DNA of 45,879 nt, from assembly GCF_001905655.1 (NCBI RefSeq), contig NZ_JMHT01000015.1:1-45879 (forward strand), read 5' to 3'. The notes below the pieces were generated by a model. It made no database searches and was not told the DNA's origin. It saw nothing but the letters and a program-made list of their open reading frames with translations. Of this stretch, positions 16,311 through 24,537 are shown piece by piece; positions within the stretch are counted from its first letter, which is position 1; every line of letters starts with the position of its first letter. This stretch comes from Mycobacterium sp. ST-F2 (GTDB lineage Bacteria; Actinomycetota; Actinomycetes; Mycobacteriales; Mycobacteriaceae). Position numbers and translations under genes: made by a program.

Positions 16311-17168
16311 ATGGCCGCACCGTCAACATTCACCCCGGGTCTGCTGCGACCGTTCGCGGCGGTCGGCAACGGACTGCTGAAGGCGGCCGGGCGAACCGGC
16401 CACATGATCGAGTTCTTCGGCAAGGTCGTGCTGGCCATGCCCACGATGTGGGTGCGCTACCGCAAGGAACTGTTGCGACTGCTCTCGGATATCACCTGGG
16501 GCAACGGCTCGATCGTGGTCGGCGGCGGAACCTTGAATGTGGCTGGCGTTCTGGGCGTCACGGCCGGGGCGCTGGTGGCGATCGAGGGGTACAACGCCCT
16601 GAACCTGCTGGGTTTGGGGCCTGCCACCGGTTTGGTCTCGTCGTTCGCCACGACGCGTGAGTTGGCGCCGGCAATGATCGCGATGGCGTTCATCGCGCAG
16701 GCCGGCTGCCGGTTCACCGCCCAACTCGGCGCCATGCGGATCAATGACGAGATCGACGCGCTCGACACCCTCGGCATCAACTCGGTGGCCTACCTGGTGG
16801 CGACGCGGGTGGTGGCGTCGGTCATCGCGGTGGTCCCGCTGTTCCTGGCGTCCTTGGCCCTGGCGTATCTGTCGTGCCAGTTGGTCAGTGTGATCGCCGG
16901 CCAGTCCACCGGTACGTACCTGCACTACTTCGGCCTGTTCCTCGAGGGACGGGACGTGCTGTTCGCGACCATCAAGGCGGTGGTGTTCGTGTTCATCTCC
17001 TCGACCCTCCAGTGCTACTACGGGTACTTCGCCTCCGGCGGCCCGGCGGGCGTCGGAGTGGCGGCCGGACGCGCAATGCGCGGCAGCGTCACTGTCGTGA
17101 TGATCGTCAACATGCTGCTCACCATGGCGCTGTGGGGCGTCATCAGTGGTGCAAGGTTCGGTGGCTGA
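16311..17168 (+). CDS. yrbEB: YrbEB, second MlaE-type permease
   Basis: 285 residues, the partner permease of YrbEA; its ATG follows the yrbEA stop by one base. The EAA-like loop is MRINDEIDALDTLGINSVAYLVATR. Membrane segments include VASVIAVVPLFLASLALAYL and TIKAVVFVFISSTLQCYYGY, and the C-terminus is VVMIVNMLLTMALWGVISGARFGG. Glycine-rich GGPAGVGVAAGRAM before the last helix is also conserved in YrbE proteins. It overlaps mceA by one base (TGATG). Confidence 0.93.
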   Translation: MAAPSTFTPGLLRPFAAVGNGLLKAAGRTGHMIEFFGKVVLAMPTMWVRYRKELLRLLSDITWGNGSIVVGGGTLNVAGVLGVTAGALVAIEGYNALNLLGLGPATGLVSSFATTRELAPAMIAMAFIAQAGCRFTAQLGAMRINDEIDALDTLGINSVAYLVATRVVASVIAVVPLFLASLALAYLSCQLVSVIAGQSTGTYLHYFGLFLEGRDVLFATIKAVVFVFISSTLQCYYGYFASGGPAGVGVAAGRAMRGSVTVVMIVNMLLTMALWGVISGARFGG

Positions 17169-18685
17169 TGGCCAACTCGTTCGACCACGACCCGCGCGGC
17201 TCGACCGACCGCAAGCTGGGCGTCATCGGCCTGTGCTTCGCGGTGGTCGCCTCGTTCGCCGCGGTCCTCATGGTGGTGAAATCGCAAGGCAAGCTGGACG
17301 ATTTCATCCGGGTGGACCTCAAGCTCATCAACATCGGTGACGGTCTGCCGGAGCGGTCCGACGTGAAATTCCGCGGCGTGATCGTCGGCATGGTGTCGAG
17401 CGTGACGCCCTCGCAGCACGGTCAGCCGAACGTGGTGCACGTCAACATCCAGCCGCAGTTCGCGTCGCAGATCCCCGACAACGTGACCGCGCGTGTGGTG
17501 CCCGCCAACCTGTTCGCGGTGTCGGCCGTTCAGCTCGTGCAGAACGGCAACGGGGCGCGGCCCATCCGTTCGGGCGACGTTGTCCTGGAAGACCAGACGC
17601 TGCCCACAGTGCTGTTCCAGAACGTGCTGGCGAAGCTGCGCCAGTTGCTCAAGGCCGTCGGTCAGTCACCCGATGCCAACAATGTCGGTGTCTTCGCGGC
17701 CATCTCCGAAGCCACCCATGGCCGCGGGCAGAAGCTCACCGATGCGGGGCACGACGTGAATGAGATCATGCGCCAACTGAATTCGGTAGTGCGGTCCGAC
17801 GACACCGGGCCGACGACGTTGTCCGCACTCAAGGCCGCATCCGAGAGCTTGCGTACCGTGTCGCCGGACCTGTTCGCCGCGCTGGACAGCTCGGTGAAGC
17901 CGATGCGGACGTTCGCCGAAAAGCGTTCGCAGCTGACCGGTTTCCTCACCGGCGGGCTGAACACCACGGGAACACTCGGTGATGCTTTCGACCACCAGAC
18001 CGACCGGATGATCCAGGTCAGTACCGGCCTGACGCCGGGCCTGGGTGTGATTGCGGACCACTCCGGCGAATTCCACGGCATCTCAACACGTTTGCAGGCG
18101 CTCGCCAACAAGGCATACGACGAAGCGTGGAACCCGGAGACCAACATGCTGACCGTCAAGGCGGCCATCTCGATGAACCCGTCACGGCAGTACACCCGAG
18201 CCGACTGCCCGCGGTATGGCGCGCTGGAGGGCCCGAGCTGCCAGACAGCACCGGAAACTCCGACGGCTCCCGACCTCAAACCGGGTCTGGCCTCGATGGG
18301 CACGGCCGTGCCGCCGTGGGTGACCGAGAACCGTCCCAACGTTGCGCCGCCACGGTTCTCGGTGCCGGTGGTGCCGGACTTCCCGGGCCCGCCGGACCCG
18401 AATGCGCCGCCGGCACCCCAGGCGGGACCCGCTCCGGGCCCGCAGGCCGTGCCCGCACCGCCGGGGCCGCCGTTGCCCGCAGAAGCCGGCGCACCCGCCC
18501 AGATTCAGCAGCAATCAGCGCCGCTGTACGGCGGAACCGTCGGGCCGGTCGGCAGCGATGTCGAGAAGGATCAGTTGAGCAAGATCGTCGGTGGCCCAGC
18601 CACATCCGCCACCCAACTGTTGCTCGGTCCTGTCGCGCGTGGCCAAGAAATACAGGTCACTCCGATTCCGGAGGGACAGCGATGA
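17168..18685 (+). CDS. mceA: MceA, Mce/MlaD-family lipid transport subunit
   Basis: 505 residues. One N-terminal membrane anchor (LGVIGLCFAVVASFAAVLMVV, about residues 17-37) precedes the MCE domain (about 42-120), with the typical core GLPERSDVKFRGVIVGMVSSV and later VPANLFAVSAVQLV. A long helical region follows (about 150-330), which forms part of the hydrophobic tube in Mce complexes. The last 110 residues are Pro-rich (PGPPDPNAPPAPQAGPAPGP) and probably span or contact the cell wall. First of six mce genes, overlapping mceB by 4 bp. The substrate of this locus (fatty acid, sterol or other) cannot be told from sequence. Confidence 0.93.
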   Translation: MANSFDHDPRGSTDRKLGVIGLCFAVVASFAAVLMVVKSQGKLDDFIRVDLKLINIGDGLPERSDVKFRGVIVGMVSSVTPSQHGQPNVVHVNIQPQFASQIPDNVTARVVPANLFAVSAVQLVQNGNGARPIRSGDVVLEDQTLPTVLFQNVLAKLRQLLKAVGQSPDANNVGVFAAISEATHGRGQKLTDAGHDVNEIMRQLNSVVRSDDTGPTTLSALKAASESLRTVSPDLFAALDSSVKPMRTFAEKRSQLTGFLTGGLNTTGTLGDAFDHQTDRMIQVSTGLTPGLGVIADHSGEFHGISTRLQALANKAYDEAWNPETNMLTVKAAISMNPSRQYTRADCPRYGALEGPSCQTAPETPTAPDLKPGLASMGTAVPPWVTENRPNVAPPRFSVPVVPDFPGPPDPNAPPAPQAGPAPGPQAVPAPPGPPLPAEAGAPAQIQQQSAPLYGGTVGPVGSDVEKDQLSKIVGGPATSATQLLLGPVARGQEIQVTPIPEGQR

Positions 18686-19731
18686 AACTGAAACGCAGCA
18701 CCGTCGTTTTTCTCACGCTGTTCCTGGTGTTCTCCGTTGCCGTCACGTGGATGGTGTTCGCCACCTTGCAACGCAACATCGCCGGGCCGACCACGACGTA
18801 CTCGGCCATGTTCAGCGACGTGTCGGGTCTGGCCGAGGGCGATGACGTCCGGGTGGCCGGCGTTCGGGTGGGCCGGGTCGACAAGATCGAACTGACGCCC
18901 GACTACCGGGCCAAGGTCACCTTCCAGATCCACAGCAATCAGACCCTCTACACCAACACGCTGGCCTCGGTGACCTACCAGAACATCATCGGGCAGCGGT
19001 ATGTCGGGCTCAGCCAGGGTGACGGAGACAAGCGGAAATTGGCTGCGGGCGCGCTGATTCCGGTGAATCGGACCAATCCGTCGTTCGATATCTCCTACAT
19101 GCTCAATGGTTTCGAGCCTTTGTTCACCGAGTTGGATCCGAAGCAGGTGGACAATCTGACGAACGCCATCATCCAGGCGTTCCAGGGCAACCAGGGGTCG
19201 CTTTTGACGTTGACCACCCAGGCCTCGGTGCTGACGCAGACGCTGGCGGGTCCTGATGCGGCACTGGGTGATCTGATTGCCAACCTGGACAAGCTGATGA
19301 CGACACTGGCCAAGCAGAGCAGCAACCTGGAGACCATGCTGAGCCAGACGTCGGCGTCGTTGGCAGCCTTCAACAGCCGGCGTGAGGAACTGCTTTCCTC
19401 GGTGGGATCGATCACCGCCAACGTCTCGCGGCTGTCGACGATCGTCAACGCGATCACCCCGCAGATGCAGGAATTCATCGCCCGCGACCCCGGCTTCTTG
19501 AAGTACAGCACCACCGATGGCAAAGCCCGGTTCGGCTACATGATGGCCAATGTGCCACTGCTGCTGAAGGGCCTGAGCCGGATGACGCAGGACGGCACGT
19601 ACCTCAACGCCTATCCCTGCGACGTCGACTTCGCGCTGTGGCGCGGTCTGAAGCAGTGGTTCCAGAACTTCGTCATCGCCGCCACCCCGGGTAACGGCAA
19701 CGAAGTGTGGCACACGGCGGTATGCCGATGA
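18682..19731 (+). CDS. mceB: MceB, Mce-family subunit
   Basis: 349 residues; ATG overlaps the mceA stop (ATGA). An N-terminal anchor TVVFLTLFLVFSVAVTWMVFA is followed by an MCE domain with YSAMFSDVSGLAEGDDVRVAGVRVGRVDKIEL, then the region typical of MceB, YVGLSQGDGDKRKLAAGALIP. The C-terminal half is helical with repeated Thr/Ser/Leu heptad-like segments, ending with two cysteines (YPCDV, HTAVCR), as MceB proteins usually do. It contributes one strand of the hetero-hexameric Mce barrel. No anomalies. Confidence 0.92.
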   Translation: MKLKRSTVVFLTLFLVFSVAVTWMVFATLQRNIAGPTTTYSAMFSDVSGLAEGDDVRVAGVRVGRVDKIELTPDYRAKVTFQIHSNQTLYTNTLASVTYQNIIGQRYVGLSQGDGDKRKLAAGALIPVNRTNPSFDISYMLNGFEPLFTELDPKQVDNLTNAIIQAFQGNQGSLLTLTTQASVLTQTLAGPDAALGDLIANLDKLMTTLAKQSSNLETMLSQTSASLAAFNSRREELLSSVGSITANVSRLSTIVNAITPQMQEFIARDPGFLKYSTTDGKARFGYMMANVPLLLKGLSRMTQDGTYLNAYPCDVDFALWRGLKQWFQNFVIAATPGNGNEVWHTAVCR

Positions 19732-20792
19732 GCAGCCTCTTCGGCGGCCCACTTCGCCCGGCCAACATCCCGGGTGGGCGCCAGCGAGTCCTGGAGGACT
19801 ACAACAAGTTCTGGCTCGGTGTCATCGGTCTGACGGTCATTGTCGTCATGGTTGTCACGGTGGTGCTGATCAGTGTTCTGGACTTCGGCAGGAAGCAGTA
19901 CACCGCCGAGTTCGCCCAGGCCGCCGCCATCAAGTCGGGCAATGCGGTGACCATCGCGGGCATCCACGTCGGCGAGGTGCAGGACGTCGCCCTGGCCGGT
20001 GACCACGTGGTGGTCACCTTCAAGGCCGACAAGAACGTGCGGCTGGGCACCGAGACCCGCGCGGCCATCAAGCTCACCACCATCCTCGGGTCTCGCTATC
20101 TGGAGCTGGTACCGGCCGGCCCTGGTGAATTGCGCAGCAACACAATCAAATTGAGTCACACGGAAGTGCCGTATGACCTGCAGAAGACGCTGGAGGGCGC
20201 GACCAGCACTCTGGCTCCGCTGGACGCTGATCGGATCGCCGAGTCGGTGCGCGTCATGAGTGCCAGCCTGCAGGGCCTGCCCGACGCACTGCCACAGGCG
20301 CTGACCAATCTGAATTCACTGGCCGGCGTGATCCAGTCTCGACGTGATCAGCTGGGCACGCTGATCTCCAACGCGGACACGATCGCTGCACTGCTGCACC
20401 GACAGAAGGCTGATCTGGGCGCACTTGTGTTGCAGGGCAATCAGATTCTGGGTGAGATCACCACGCGGCGGGCTGCGGTTCAGCGCCTGTTCGACGGGGT
20501 GACCTTGCTGGCCGACCGGGCACATACGATTCTGGCCGACGAGCCGCAACTCGACGCGCTCATCAACAGCCTGCACGACTTCGCCAAGATGTTGGCCGAT
20601 CACGATGCGCTGGTTCGCAACATCCTGCAGAACGCACCGATCGCGGCGCGCGATTTCGCCAACATCATGGGTAGTGGGAATGCCGCTGATGTGCAGCTCT
20701 CGGGCGGACTCATGGTGGATGCCTGGATGTGCGCGATCAGCGGTCGAGCCCGGCAGTTCAACATCGTCGAGTACTTCAAGGACTGCAAATGA
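19728..20792 (+). CDS. mceC: MceC, Mce-family subunit
   Basis: 354 residues from ATG 19728 (ATG 19722 is an in-frame alternative); overlaps the mceB stop by 4 bp. Anchor WLGVIGLTVIVVMVVTVVLIS, then MCE domain with AEFAQAAAIKSGNAVTIAGIHVGEVQDV and TTILGSRYLELVPAG. Helical region with IQSRRDQLGTLISNADTIAALL, as in other MceC proteins. It lacks the long Pro-rich tail of some MceC homologues such as Mce1C, ending instead NIVEYFKDCK. Its stop overlaps the start of the disrupted mceD gene. Confidence 0.92.
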   Translation: MSSLFGGPLRPANIPGGRQRVLEDYNKFWLGVIGLTVIVVMVVTVVLISVLDFGRKQYTAEFAQAAAIKSGNAVTIAGIHVGEVQDVALAGDHVVVTFKADKNVRLGTETRAAIKLTTILGSRYLELVPAGPGELRSNTIKLSHTEVPYDLQKTLEGATSTLAPLDADRIAESVRVMSASLQGLPDALPQALTNLNSLAGVIQSRRDQLGTLISNADTIAALLHRQKADLGALVLQGNQILGEITTRRAAVQRLFDGVTLLADRAHTILADEPQLDALINSLHDFAKMLADHDALVRNILQNAPIAARDFANIMGSGNAADVQLSGGLMVDAWMCAISGRARQFNIVEYFKDCK

Positions 20793-21059
20793 GAAAGCGC
20801 GCCTTGATCATTGCCGTGGTGGCCGTCGTCGCGGTGGTGTCGTTGGTGACGACGGCCGCCGCCGTGGCGCCGAAATTCTGGCACCGCGACATCAGGGTGA
20901 CGGCGCATTTCCAGGACGCCGTCGGCTTGTATCCCGGCAATGCGGTGTCGGTGCTCGGCATGCAGGTCGGCAAGGTCGACACCGTGGAGAACAAGGGCAG
21001 CTATGTCGAGGTCACCATGGACATCGATCGGAAGGTCCCCGTACCGAGCGATGTCGTCG
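20789..21059 (+). pseudogene. mceD: mceD 5' fragment, interrupted by IS256-family insertion
   Basis: Starts at ATG 20789 overlapping the mceC stop. It encodes the anchor (LIIAVVAVVAVVSLVTTAAAV) and the first half of the MCE domain (TAHFQDAVGLYPGNAVSVLGMQVGKVDTV) up to VPVPSDVV. At base 21059 the coding sequence meets the element. Translation would continue into it for 12 residues and stop at 21097, giving a 102-residue truncated protein. The break falls inside the MCE beta-barrel domain, so the fragment is unlikely to assemble. The rest of the gene resumes at 22494 in the matching frame. Confidence 0.93.
21052..21059. repeat. Left copy of 8-bp target-site duplication (TGTCGTCG)
   Basis: The octamer TGTCGTCG here is repeated at 22486-22493 on the other side of the element. 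The size agrees with the 8-9 bp duplications made by IS256-family transposases. Deleting one copy plus the element rejoins mceD in frame. Confidence 0.93.
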
Positions 21060-21086
21060 GGTTGCGTCCAGCAGAGTGGTGTACGA
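21060..21086 (+). repeat. Left terminal inverted repeat of the IS
   Basis: Begins GGTTGCGTCCA and ends GTGGTGTACGA. It pairs with the right end at 22459-22485 with 19 of 27 matches, the inner 11 bp being identical. The inner block is the probable transposase-binding part. Confidence 0.85.
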
Positions 21087-21192
21087 GTCGGACCTGATCA
21101 GCGGTACCGGCGTGTCGTAGCCGAGTGATTGAAGGTCATCGCGTGATTCTTCGAGGGACCGTCCAAAGTCACTCGAGCAAAGGAACCACGCG

Positions 21193-22428
21193 ATGACCGC
21201 TGCCCAGAATATCGACCTGCCGACCGTGCTGGCCGAACGACTCACCACCACCCACCCCGACGTGCTGCGCGAGCTGCTCGCCACGTTCATCCACACCCTG
21301 CTCGGGGCCGAGGCCGACGCCCTGTGCGGCGCCGGATACGGCGAACGCAGCTCTGAGCGGACCAACCAGCGCAACGGCTACCGGCACCGCCAATTCGACA
21401 CCCGCGCAGGCACATTGGATCTGGCGATCCCCAAGCTGCGGCACGGCTCCTACTTCCCCGAATGGCTGCTCGAACGCCGCAAACGCGCCGAACGCGCCCT
21501 GACGACCGTGGTCGCGACCTGCTACCTGCTCGGCGTCTCGACCAGGCGGATGGACAAGCTCGTCGAAACGTTGGGCATCACCAGCCTGTCGAAGTCGCAG
21601 GTGTCGGTGATGGCCAAGGAACTCGACACCGCCGTCGAGGCCTTCCGGACCCGGCCCTTGGACGCCGGCCCGTACACGTTCGTGGCCGCCGACGCCCTGG
21701 TCCTCAAAGTCCGCGAGGGCGGGCGGGTGGTCAACGTGCACGCCCTGATCGCGGTCGGAGTCAACGCCGAGGGCCACCGGGAGATCCTCGGTATCGACCT
21801 CACCACCGCCGAGGACGGTGCCGGCTGGTTGACGTTCTGGCGGTCGTTGACCGCCCGCGGCCTGTCCGGGGTCAAGCTGGTCACCAGTGACGCGCACGCC
21901 GGGTTGGTGGCCGCGATCGGGGCCACCCTGCCCGGCGCAACGTGGCAGCGCTGCAGAACGCACTACACGGCCAATCTGATGTCTCTGACCCCGAAGTCGT
22001 CGTGGCCGTGGGTGCGCACGCTGCTGCATTCGGTGTTCGACCAACCCGACACTGAATCCGTTGCCGCACAATACGACCGGATCATCGACGCCCTGTCCGA
22101 CAAGCTGCCCAAGGTGGCCGACCACCTCGAAGCAGCACGGCCGGACCTGCTGGCGTTCACCGCGTTCCCCAAGCAGATCTGGCGCCAGATCTGGTCGAAC
22201 AACCCCCAGGAACGGCTCAACAAGGAGATCCGCCGCCGCACCGACGTCGTCGGCATCTTCCCCGACCGCGACGCCCTGATCCGTCTCGTCGGCGCGGTAC
22301 TGGCCGAACAACACGACGAATGGGCCGAATCCCGGCGCTACCTCGGCCTCGACGTCCTGAGCAAATCACGCACCGTCAACGACACCCCGACCGAACAGGA
22401 GGCCACCCACGCGGCACTGACCGCCTGA
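21193..22428 (+). CDS. IS256-family transposase (IS1081-like)
   Basis: 411 residues, complete, resembling the IS1081 transposase of the M. tuberculosis complex along its whole length: LGAEADALCGAGYGERS, TNQRNGYRHRQFDTRAG, LERRKRAERALTTVVATCYLLGVSTRRM. The catalytic DDE residues can be placed: D in TFVAADALVLKV, D in KLVTSDAHAGL, and E in NNPQERLNKEIRRRTD. The CRTHY motif between the second D and E is typical of mutator-type enzymes. No frameshift or stop is present, so the element is probably active or recently so. ATG 21193 lies 134 bp inside the left end. Confidence 0.95.
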   Translation: MTAAQNIDLPTVLAERLTTTHPDVLRELLATFIHTLLGAEADALCGAGYGERSSERTNQRNGYRHRQFDTRAGTLDLAIPKLRHGSYFPEWLLERRKRAERALTTVVATCYLLGVSTRRMDKLVETLGITSLSKSQVSVMAKELDTAVEAFRTRPLDAGPYTFVAADALVLKVREGGRVVNVHALIAVGVNAEGHREILGIDLTTAEDGAGWLTFWRSLTARGLSGVKLVTSDAHAGLVAAIGATLPGATWQRCRTHYTANLMSLTPKSSWPWVRTLLHSVFDQPDTESVAAQYDRIIDALSDKLPKVADHLEAARPDLLAFTAFPKQIWRQIWSNNPQERLNKEIRRRTDVVGIFPDRDALIRLVGAVLAEQHDEWAESRRYLGLDVLSKSRTVNDTPTEQEATHAALTA

Positions 22429-22458
22429 ACCATCACATCGAAGAATCACACGACGACG

Positions 22459-22485
22459 TCGTACACCACGTCCATGGACTTGACC
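22459..22485 (-). repeat. Right terminal inverted repeat of the IS
   Basis: Read on the minus strand it starts GGTCAAGTCCA and ends GTGGTGTACGA, matching the left end at 19 of 27 positions. It lies 30 bp after the transposase stop and directly abuts the right target duplication. Confidence 0.85.
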
Positions 22486-22493
22486 TGTCGTCG
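22486..22493. repeat. Right copy of 8-bp target-site duplication (TGTCGTCG)
   Basis: Identical to 21052-21059. Coding sequence of mceD resumes at 22494; joining base 21059 to 22494 rebuilds a GCC alanine codon. Confidence 0.93.
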
Positions 22494-23425
22494 CCGCGAC
22501 GGTTTCCGCCTCGATCCTCACCGACCGGCACATCGAGCTGACCCCGGCCTACACCAGCGGTCCCAAACTCCGCGACGGCGATCTGATCGGGTTGGGGAAC
22601 ACCAGGACGCCGGTCGAATTCGACCGGACCCTGGCCATGATCGACAAGCTCGGGACCGCCCTGAGGGGCGACGCCAATGGTGGTGGGCCGCTGGGTGATC
22701 TGGTGAATCTGGGCTCCCAGATTTCGGCGGGCAACAGCGATCAGATCAAGTCGACCTTGACCAAGTTGTCCGAGGCGCTAAAGGTCGGCCCCGACGGTGG
22801 CGCACAGACGCAGAAGAACCTTCAGCAGATCATCCGCAGTGTCTCGGATCTGACCCAGTCGGCGGCCGACAACGATGCGGCCATCCGCACGTTCGGCGCC
22901 AATGTGCACCAACTCAGCGACATCCTCGCCGACCAGAACCTGGGATCAGGGCGCACCGGTGCAAAGGCCAACGAGATCCTCCAGCAGGTCAGCGATCTGC
23001 TGAATCGGCACCGTGATCAGCTCAAGGGTGCGTTCGGTGACTTCAACACGATGGTCACCTCGCTGGCCGACAACAAGCGTGAGCTGACCGAAACCCTCGA
23101 TGTGCTGCCGTTGACGCTCGACAACTTGTACAACGTCCTGGACCCGGTCGGCGGTAGTGTTCGCGTCCACCTGCTGACCGACAAGGTCATCTTCAACAAC
23201 AACCTGAACAAGGAACTCTGCAACCTCATGGGCCTGAAGCAACTAGGTTGTGCGACAGGCACATTGCAGGATTACGGGCCTGATTTCGGGCTCAGCTCGA
23301 TGCTGGACCTGATGGGCAACGGCATCGGTCCGTCGGGCCAGGGTGAGCCACCCAAACCCGGTGCTTCCGCGGCGACCCCGGCTCCGGCGCCGCCCGCACC
23401 CGCGGCGGGAGGGCCCACACGATGA
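22494..23425 (+). pseudogene. mceD: mceD 3' fragment, downstream of the IS
   Basis: Encodes the remaining 310 residues of MceD: the second half of the MCE domain (TVSASILTDRHIELTPAY, then RTPVEFDRTLAMIDKLG), the helical tube region (SDQIKSTLTKLSEAL, RDQLKGAFGDFNTMVTSLA) and a short Ala/Pro-rich tail. Joined to the 5' fragment the intact protein would be 400 residues, normal for MceD. There is no other inactivating change, so the IS is the only lesion. In-frame TTG 22592 and ATG 22637 exist but lack convincing ribosome-binding sites, and a protein from them would have no membrane anchor. The stop overlaps the mceE start. Confidence 0.92.
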
Positions 23426-24537
23426 CTGTGAAATCGGTGGCGCGCGGCGCACGCTGGGCCGGCGCGCTGGGCGGTGTCCTGCTGATGACCGGCTGTGCCG
23501 CGGGCCTGGACAGCGTGCCCTTGCCATCCCCGGGGTCAGGTGGGCCGACTTACAACTTGAATGCCGTGTTCACCGACGCGCTGAATCTGCCGTCGAAGGC
23601 GAAAGTGCGTTTGTACGGCGCGGATATCGGTGAAGTCACCGGGATCGAGGCCCAGGATTTCACGGCCAAGGTGGCGATGAAGATCCGCAAGGACGTGCCG
23701 CTGCCGGTGGGCAGTACGGCTGAATTGCGTTCTGCCACACCACTGGGCGACGTTTTCCTGCAGATCCGCCCACCCAGCGACAAGGCTGACGGCGGTGCGC
23801 TGTTGCACAATGGCGACACCATCCCGCTGGCGTCGACTGCTTCCGCACCGACGGTCGAAGAACTGCTCAACTCACTGGCCATGCTGGTCAACGGTGGTGC
23901 CGTCCGCGCGTTGACCACTGACGTCAACGGGGCCGGCCGCGTGGTCGGTGGCCGCGGGGAGAAACTCGCCGGCCTGATCGCGGAGACCAACCAGTTCCTG
24001 TCGAAGATGTCGGCGCGCTCGGCGCAGCTCGACTCGACACTGCGCAGCACGTCGAACATGGCCGCCGAGGTGGCCAATCACCAGCAGAGCATCGATTCGG
24101 CTCTGTCAGCCGGCGGACCGGCACTGGCGGTCATCTCCGACAACACGACTCGCATCATGGATGTGATCGACAACGTCGGCCGGATCACCCGGCAACTGTC
24201 CAAGTTCCCCTCGATGCAGGGCACCGACACCCGCAGCGTCATCGCCGATGTCAACAAACTGTCGCAGGTCTCCAACGACATCACGCTGGATCCGAACATC
24301 ACGCTGACGGCGTTCAACCGGCTGATCGGCGTCGTGGTCAAGTCGACGAATTCGGCTGCGCTGCATGGACGTGCGTCCGTCGAGAAGATCGCGATCGGTG
24401 CCCTGCCCGACAAGAACTACGCGGGCGACCCCGGTATCCACGGCCCTGACGGCACCGACTGGCATCTGATGATCGGCAGTCTGCGATACGAGTGGAACAT
24501 GCTGCTCGGCCGAATCAACGGGCCGGACCGCCCATGA
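23422..24537 (+). CDS. mceE: MceE, Mce-family lipoprotein subunit
   Basis: 371 residues; ATG overlaps the mceD stop. The signal peptide ends in the lipobox LLMTGC, so C25 would be lipidated, as is standard for the fifth Mce subunit (LprK type). MCE domain: NAVFTDALNLPSKAKVRLYGADIGEVTGI, then LRSATPLGDVFLQIRPP. Helical tube region with repeated polar/hydrophobic heptads (LSKMSARSAQLDSTL). Translation may be reduced by the upstream insertion, since the 4-bp overlap suggests it depends on ribosomes finishing mceD. Confidence 0.93.
   Translation: MTVKSVARGARWAGALGGVLLMTGCAAGLDSVPLPSPGSGGPTYNLNAVFTDALNLPSKAKVRLYGADIGEVTGIEAQDFTAKVAMKIRKDVPLPVGSTAELRSATPLGDVFLQIRPPSDKADGGALLHNGDTIPLASTASAPTVEELLNSLAMLVNGGAVRALTTDVNGAGRVVGGRGEKLAGLIAETNQFLSKMSARSAQLDSTLRSTSNMAAEVANHQQSIDSALSAGGPALAVISDNTTRIMDVIDNVGRITRQLSKFPSMQGTDTRSVIADVNKLSQVSNDITLDPNITLTAFNRLIGVVVKSTNSAALHGRASVEKIAIGALPDKNYAGDPGIHGPDGTDWHLMIGSLRYEWNMLLGRINGPDRP

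Larger units (their letters stand above)
21060..22485 (+). mobile_element. IS256-family insertion sequence (IS1081-like), 1426 bp, complete
   Basis: Bounded by 8-bp duplications and by imperfect terminal inverted repeats: left end 21060-21086 and right end 22459-22485 agree at 19 of 27 positions, sharing GGT, GTCCA and the inner block GTGGTGTACGA. It contains one transposase gene in the same direction as the mce operon. The length is in the usual IS256-family range (about 1.3-1.5 kb). The insertion splits mceD and may be polar on mceE, mceF and the downstream genes, although they share orientation with the transposase. Confidence 0.93.

Noticed and set aside
20729..21097. A short complete protein at this site instead of a broken gene
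   Set aside because: Its first 20 codons are out of frame with mceC and its last 12 are IS sequence; the remainder is the N-terminus of MceD.
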